Origin: Brevibacillus massiliensis | Lineage (GTDB): Bacteria > Bacillota > Bacilli > Brevibacillales > Brevibacillaceae | Reading direction: 5' to 3' | DNA: 45,400 nucleotides | Assembly: GCF_000311785.1 (NCBI RefSeq) | Contig: NZ_HE978537.1 | Span: 77,967-123,366 of the forward strand | Shown: piece by piece, positions 41,237-45,400 of the stretch | Numbering within the stretch: position 1 is the first letter of the stretch | Layout: each line of letters opens with the position of its first letter | Made by a program: the position numbers and the translations under genes | The notes under the pieces: generated by a model | The model's database searches: none | Seen by the model: only the letters and a program-made list of their open reading frames with translations | Told to the model about the DNA's origin: nothing

Positions 41237-42001
41237 TCACCCCTCTTCCTGCCCTGCGTCAATCGCTGAAGCGGTATTGCTCACGGCGATTAACGTAATA
41301 TTGTCTTCGCCGCCGGCGTCCAATGCGTATTGGACGAGCCCGTCCACCTTTTCCTGCAGGGGTATCGGCTTTTGCATCCAGGTTTCCATCACCGCAGGCG
41401 GAACCTTGTTGGTCAAGCCGTCTGAGCAGAGCAGGACGATGTCTCCATCAGACCAGACGAAATCGCCCAAGTCGATCCGGACGTTTCTTTCCGTGCCCAA
41501 CGCCCGCATCAGCACATTCCGTCGGGGATGGAAAGAAGCCTCCTGCACCGTGATCTGGCCGCTTTTCAACAGCTCTTGCACCAGCGAATGGTCTTCCGTC
41601 TGCTGTCTCAGTCCGCCTTCGCTGTACAAGTACAGCCGGCTGTCCCCGATATGGGCCGTCACCCCGCCTTCCTGGTTGATCAGGGCAACCACGACGGTGG
41701 TTCCCATCCCGCTGCACTCGGGATGGGACTCGGCATAAGAGTACACCGCTTCATTGGCGGACATGACGGCATTCATCAGTACTTCCCTCTCGTCTACAGG
41801 GGTGAGGTCCCGGTCTACGAGACGCAGTTCCTGCAAAATGCGCTCGACTGCCATCCGGCTCGCCACGTCACCTGCCTGGTGTCCGCCCATGCCATCGGCG
41901 ACGATCGCCAGTACCCGCCCTGTTTCGTCGGCCGTACAGGCAAAATAGTCTTCATTTACTTGGCGCACACACCCAACATGCGACTTCATGGCAATTTCCA
42001 T
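41237..42001 (-). CDS. prpC: PP2C-type protein phosphatase PrpC
   Basis: Encodes 254 residues. Manganese-dependent phosphatase that reverses PrkC phosphorylation. PPM motifs: VRQVNEDYF, AIVADGMGGHQAGDVAS, SGMGTTVVVAL, THIGDSR-type (HIGDSRLYLY), LLCSDGLTNKV and GGEDNITLIAV, with metal-binding Asp residues in each. ATG at 42001 (MEIAMKSHVG) with GTGAGG; the open frame to 42079 would overlap rlmN and is rejected. It lies 4 bp after rlmN and is adjacent to prkC. Confidence 0.97.
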   Translation of the reverse strand: MEIAMKSHVGCVRQVNEDYFACTADETGRVLAIVADGMGGHQAGDVASRMAVERILQELRLVDRDLTPVDEREVLMNAVMSANEAVYSYAESHPECSGMGTTVVVALINQEGGVTAHIGDSRLYLYSEGGLRQQTEDHSLVQELLKSGQITVQEASFHPRRNVLMRALGTERNVRIDLGDFVWSDGDIVLLCSDGLTNKVPPAVMETWMQKPIPLQEKVDGLVQYALDAGGEDNITLIAVSNTASAIDAGQEEG

Positions 42002-42005
42002 ATCC

Positions 42006-43070
42006 TCACCCCACTGTTTCCTTGGCGTGCTGGGCTCGAAGCTGCCCGCAGGCAGCGGCAATGTCGCTGCCGTGTTCACGCCTGATCGTCACATTGATCC
42101 CTTTGTTTTCCAAAATCCGTTTAAAGGCAAAAATTTCCTTTTTTGGCGTGCGCACGTAATCCCGCTCGGGAACGTAATTGACCGGAATCAGGTTGACGTG
42201 GCAGAGCATGTCTCCGACCAGCGCAGCCAGCTCCTCCGCATGCTCGGGCTGGTCGTTTTGTCCGCCGAACAGTCCGTACTCAAAAGAGATGCGCCGCCCC
42301 GTCCGCTTGATGTAGTAACGGCAGGCCTCCAGCAGCTTCTCCAAGGGAAAGCCGCGGTTGATCGGCATCAGCTTGGAACGCAGTTCTGTGTTGGGGGCAT
42401 GCAGCGAAATCGCCAGATTCACCTGGCCGCCCACCTCTGCAAACTCGTAAATCTTCGGCACGATGCCGCTGGTGGAAACGGTGATGTGGCGCTGCCCGAT
42501 ATTGAGTCCGTGGTTGTCATTGATGATCCGCAGGAAGCGGATCAGCGCGTCGAAGTTCTCAAACGGCTCGCCGATCCCCATGACGACCACATGACTCGCC
42601 CGCTTTCCTTCCGCGTCAAGGGAGCGCTGAGCCATCAGCACCTGTGCGACGATCTCGCCGGCTTCCAGATTGCGCTTCAACCCGCCGAGCGTGGAAGCGC
42701 AGAAGGTGCAGCCGATCCGGCAGCCAACCTGCGTGGTCACGCAGATGCTGTTTCCGTAGTTGTGCCGCATGATGACGGTTTCGATGGCATGCCCGTCCCG
42801 CAGTTGAAACAAAAACTTGACGGTCCCATCCTGGGATTCCTGCCGGGTAATCTCCGTCATCGCGTTCATGCGAAAGTGCTCGGCCAGCTTTTCGCGGAGC
42901 GGTTTTGACAGGTTGCTCATATCCGCAAAAGCCTGGACCCGCTTGACGTACAGCCAGTCAAAAATTTGCTGGGCGCGAAACGCCTTTTCCCCCTGCCCGG
43001 TCAGCCATTCCTTCAATTCATCCATCGTCAGACTGTAAATCAAGGGTTGTAGTCTCCCTGTTGCCTCCAT
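42006..43070 (-). CDS. rlmN: Dual-specificity rRNA/tRNA adenine-C2 methyltransferase RlmN
   Basis: Encodes 354 residues. Radical-SAM enzyme that methylates C2 of A2503 in 23S rRNA and A37 in some tRNAs. The radical-SAM cysteines are Cys117, Cys121 and Cys124 (GCRIGCTFC). An N-terminal helical domain ([20 protein letters not shown]) and the C-terminal cysteine of AAACGQL, used for methyl transfer, are present. Blocks [13 protein letters not shown] and [10 protein letters not shown] are typical. The family usually has MGMGEPL; here it is MGIGEPF. Start ATG 43070 with AAGGGTGAAG. The gap 43071-43141 to rsmB holds nothing recognised. Confidence 0.97.
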   Translation of the reverse strand: MEATGRLQPLIYSLTMDELKEWLTGQGEKAFRAQQIFDWLYVKRVQAFADMSNLSKPLREKLAEHFRMNAMTEITRQESQDGTVKFLFQLRDGHAIETVIMRHNYGNSICVTTQVGCRIGCTFCASTLGGLKRNLEAGEIVAQVLMAQRSLDAEGKRASHVVVMGIGEPFENFDALIRFLRIINDNHGLNIGQRHITVSTSGIVPKIYEFAEVGGQVNLAISLHAPNTELRSKLMPINRGFPLEKLLEACRYYIKRTGRRISFEYGLFGGQNDQPEHAEELAALVGDMLCHVNLIPVNYVPERDYVRTPKKEIFAFKRILENKGINVTIRREHGSDIAAACGQLRAQHAKETVG

Positions 43071-43141
43071 TGTGCTTCACCCTTTATCGTAATGTATAAC
43101 TCACAGCGTCGGCCGCGATCCCCTGTCAAGCTGTCCAACTC

Positions 43142-44509
43142 TCATACCCTCGGATTTCGTTTCAATCGGGAAATAAAGAAACCGTCACTGTGGAACTGAT
43201 GAGGCAAAAGTTGAACATACCCTCTGCTCGCATCTGTCGTTTGGCGTACCACATCAGGCAAGTCATCCGCCAGGGATGCATCCAGGCTGAACTCGGGGTG
43301 TTCGGCGACAAACCGCTCGACGATCCGCTGATTTTCTTCCGGCTCGATCGTACAGGTGCTGTAGACCATCAGCCCGCCCGGAGCGAGCAATTTGCTCACT
43401 TCCGTAAGCAGTCGGTACTGCACCCGGGCGATCGCTTCGACGTCCTCAGGGCGCTTGTTCCACTTTACATCCGGTTTGCGCCGGATGACGCCAAAACCCG
43501 TACATGGCGCATCCAGGAGAATCCGGTCAAACTGGCCCAGCCCCTGACTCGGCAAATCGGCGGCGTCGCTGATCCGCGTTCGGACGATCGAGATGCCCAG
43601 CCGTTCGGCAGCCTGCTCGATCAACTGGCGCTTGTGGGGATGGACGTCGCAGGCGACCAGTTCCCCTTGATTTTCCATCCGCTCGGCGATGTGGGTCGTC
43701 TTCCCGCCGGGCGCCGCGCAAGCATCCAGCACGCGCATGCCGGGGGCGGTAGCCAGTGCCGGCGCGACGAGCATGGAGCTTTCGTCCTGAATCGTGTAAA
43801 AGCCTTCGCGAAACCAACGGGTGGCTGCCGGATTGCCTTGTCCCAAAATGATCCCGTCCGGGGTGAGCGGAGATTTTTCCGCTGCGGGAAATTCTTCTGC
43901 AAGCTGCTGCAACAGTTCATCCCGGCTGATCTTCAGGCGATTGACCCGGATCGTCGTGCGAGGCGGCAGATTGTTGGCCTCGCAGATCTGCCGCGTTGCC
44001 TCCTCGCCGTATTGCCTGAGCCAGCGCTCAACCAGCCACTCAGGATGGGACAGGGCAAAGGCGATCTTTGCTGCAGTCGTCGCCTCCGCCGGTTCCGCCC
44101 AGACGTCGGGCTGCCGCAGCACGTTTCGCAGCACGCCGTTGACCAGCGAAGCGATCCCCCGATGGCCCCGGCTCTTGGCAATCTCTACGGCTTCATGCAC
44201 CACCGCGCGGTCGGGTATCCGGTCCAAAAAGCGAATTTGGTACAAACTCATCCGCAGGAGATTGGCCACCCAGGGCTGCAGCTTTTTCAAGCCGCCGCGC
44301 ACGAAGCGGGCGATGACCGCATCGAGCGTACCCTGCCGCAGGATCGTGCCGTAGACCAATTCCGTCACCAGAGCCGCGTCCGGAGCGGACAACGCGCCCT
44401 TCTCGAGCGCGCTCTTCACCTGCAGGTTGCTGTAGGAGCCAAGCTCATCCACTTTTGTCAATACGTCAAGGGCGATCTCTCTCGCCCCCGGCTGTTTTTT
44501 TCTGTTCAC
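43142..44509 (-). CDS. rsmB: 16S rRNA cytosine-C5 methyltransferase RsmB
   Basis: Encodes 455 residues. It methylates C967 (E. coli numbering) of 16S rRNA. An N-terminal NusB-like RNA-binding domain (AREIALDVLTKVDELGSYSN, LVNGVLRNVL) joins a SAM-dependent methyltransferase domain with DACAAPGGKTTHIAE, the catalytic motif DAPCTGFGV and the second cysteine in VYSTCTIEPEENQ. The start is GTG at 44509 with AGGAGA, one base after the fmt stop. The position after fmt is conserved in Bacillales. Confidence 0.97.
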   Translation of the reverse strand: MNRKKQPGAREIALDVLTKVDELGSYSNLQVKSALEKGALSAPDAALVTELVYGTILRQGTLDAVIARFVRGGLKKLQPWVANLLRMSLYQIRFLDRIPDRAVVHEAVEIAKSRGHRGIASLVNGVLRNVLRQPDVWAEPAEATTAAKIAFALSHPEWLVERWLRQYGEEATRQICEANNLPPRTTIRVNRLKISRDELLQQLAEEFPAAEKSPLTPDGIILGQGNPAATRWFREGFYTIQDESSMLVAPALATAPGMRVLDACAAPGGKTTHIAERMENQGELVACDVHPHKRQLIEQAAERLGISIVRTRISDAADLPSQGLGQFDRILLDAPCTGFGVIRRKPDVKWNKRPEDVEAIARVQYRLLTEVSKLLAPGGLMVYSTCTIEPEENQRIVERFVAEHPEFSLDASLADDLPDVVRQTTDASRGYVQLLPHQFHSDGFFISRLKRNPRV

Positions 44510-44510
44510 A

Positions 44511-45400
44511 TCAGTCTTCTCCTAACCTGACACCGACTGGAATCGACGAACCTGCTCCGCGCAGGAAATCATGCGCGCTCATCCGCTTTTTTCCTTCCGG
44601 TTGAAGCTCTGTCAGTTTCACGCTGCCTTGGCCGCAGGCGATGACCAGCCCGTCCGACTCGCGGGCGATAACCGTTCCCGGCTCAGCCAGCACGCCCGTT
44701 GTTTCTACTTTTTCCACCCACCAAACTTTCCAAACTTTTCCTTCCAATGTCGTAAATGCAACCGGCCACGGATTCAGCCCGCGCACGAGATTGTAGACCG
44801 CTTCCGCGGACTTGCGCCAGTCGATCTGCTCGTCAGCCCGCTTCAAAGTTGGAGCGAACGTCGCTTCCACATGGTTCTGCGGTTCTGCGGCGATGCTGCC
44901 CGCCTCCAGTTTGGGCAGCGTGCTGACCAGTAGTCCTGCCCCCGCTGCCGCCAATTTGTCGTGAAGCGAACCGACCGTATCCCGCTCTTCGATCGGTACC
45001 GTCACCTTCGCGATCATGTCGCCCGCGTCGAGCGCCTCGACCATGTACATAATCGTCACGCCGGTCTCGGTCTCCCCGGAGATGATGGCTTTGTGGATCG
45101 GCGCACCGCCGCGGTATTTGGGCAATAGCGAGGCATGCACATTAATGCAGCCCAAGCGCGGGCTGTCGAGCAAGGCCTTGGGCAGGATTTGGCCGTAGGC
45201 TGCCGTCACGATCAAATCCGGCTGAAGGGCCAGGACTGTTTCCAGCGCTTCCGGTGCCTTTATCTTTTCCGGCTGAAAGATTGCCAATCCGTGCCGCTGC
45301 GCCGCCACCTTCACCGGCGGCGGCGTCATGACCTGTTTGCGGCCAACCGGCCGGTCAGGCTGCGTCACGACGCCGATCACGTCATAACCCGCTTGAATCA
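44511..45400 (-). CDS. fmt: Methionyl-tRNA formyltransferase, N-terminus cut by window edge
   Basis: The visible 296 codons encode most of Fmt, which formylates Met-tRNA for initiation. [19 protein letters not shown] marks residues near 20-40 of a complete protein, so about 20 N-terminal residues lie beyond 45400. The catalytic region is present: [20 protein letters not shown], with the Asn-His pair, and EALDAGDMI with the Asp. The C-terminal OB-like domain follows ([25 protein letters not shown]). It begins the fmt-rsmB-rlmN-prpC-prkC order; def would be expected just outside. Confidence 0.97.
   Translation of the reverse strand, partial: IQAGYDVIGVVTQPDRPVGRKQVMTPPPVKVAAQRHGLAIFQPEKIKAPEALETVLALQPDLIVTAAYGQILPKALLDSPRLGCINVHASLLPKYRGGAPIHKAIISGETETGVTIMYMVEALDAGDMIAKVTVPIEERDTVGSLHDKLAAAGAGLLVSTLPKLEAGSIAAEPQNHVEATFAPTLKRADEQIDWRKSAEAVYNLVRGLNPWPVAFTTLEGKVWKVWWVEKVETTGVLAEPGTVIARESDGLVIACGQGSVKLTELQPEGKKRMSAHDFLRGAGSSIPVGVRLGED

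Overview
The window comes from an endospore-forming, Gram-positive bacterium of the Bacillales. The evidence is a spoVM gene, an alpha/beta-type small acid-soluble spore protein, a T-box leader on trpS, a HemQ-type haem pathway gene and Bacillus-like gene order. Base composition is GC-rich for the order, so a Paenibacillaceae/Brevibacillus-like host is my best guess, but the sequence does not settle the genus.

Layout. (1) 1-8850 is a mixed region: an SASP gene; a Trp T-box with trpS; a compact SOS-type operon on the minus strand (Y-family polymerase, an unknown protein, and a YolD-like gene that appears frameshifted) behind two LexA-like boxes; hemQ; a small membrane protein; a pdxK-like kinase divergent from a MocR (PdxR-type) regulator; and a LysR regulator. 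(2) 8849-21302 is a 12-gene minus-strand operon and the most interesting part. It encodes a NiaP-like nicotinate permease, a KynB-like cyclase-family hydrolase, CoxG, an SDR lacking its catalytic residues, a nitrilase-family amidohydrolase, a VOC protein, the FAD and 2Fe-2S subunits of a molybdenum hydroxylase with two different large subunits, a GntR/FCD regulator, and a NicX/M29-like protein. I read it as a catabolic operon for nicotinate or a related pyridine, with unrelated hydrolase families replacing the known deformylase and amidase. The substrate is inferred. (3) 21684-23923 holds a lipoprotein and an MgtC-family membrane protein.

(4) 24018-45400 is the conserved core cluster, read on the minus strand as fmt (cut by the window edge)-rsmB-rlmN-prpC-prkC-rsgA-rpe-[insert]-thiN-small membrane gene-spoVM, then rpmB on the plus strand, then asp23-like-fakA-degV(fakB)-[amidase, plus strand]-sdaAB-sdaAA-recG. 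Compared with the Bacillus subtilis order as I know it, an amino-acid ABC operon and a GntR-ABC exporter operon sit between rpe and thiN, next to a 14-codon remnant that looks like the end of a RidA gene.

Genes were called on open frame, ribosome-binding site, overlap with neighbours and recognisable motifs. No tRNA, rRNA, CRISPR array, transposase or phage structural gene was seen. Family calls rest on motif recognition only; no database search was possible.
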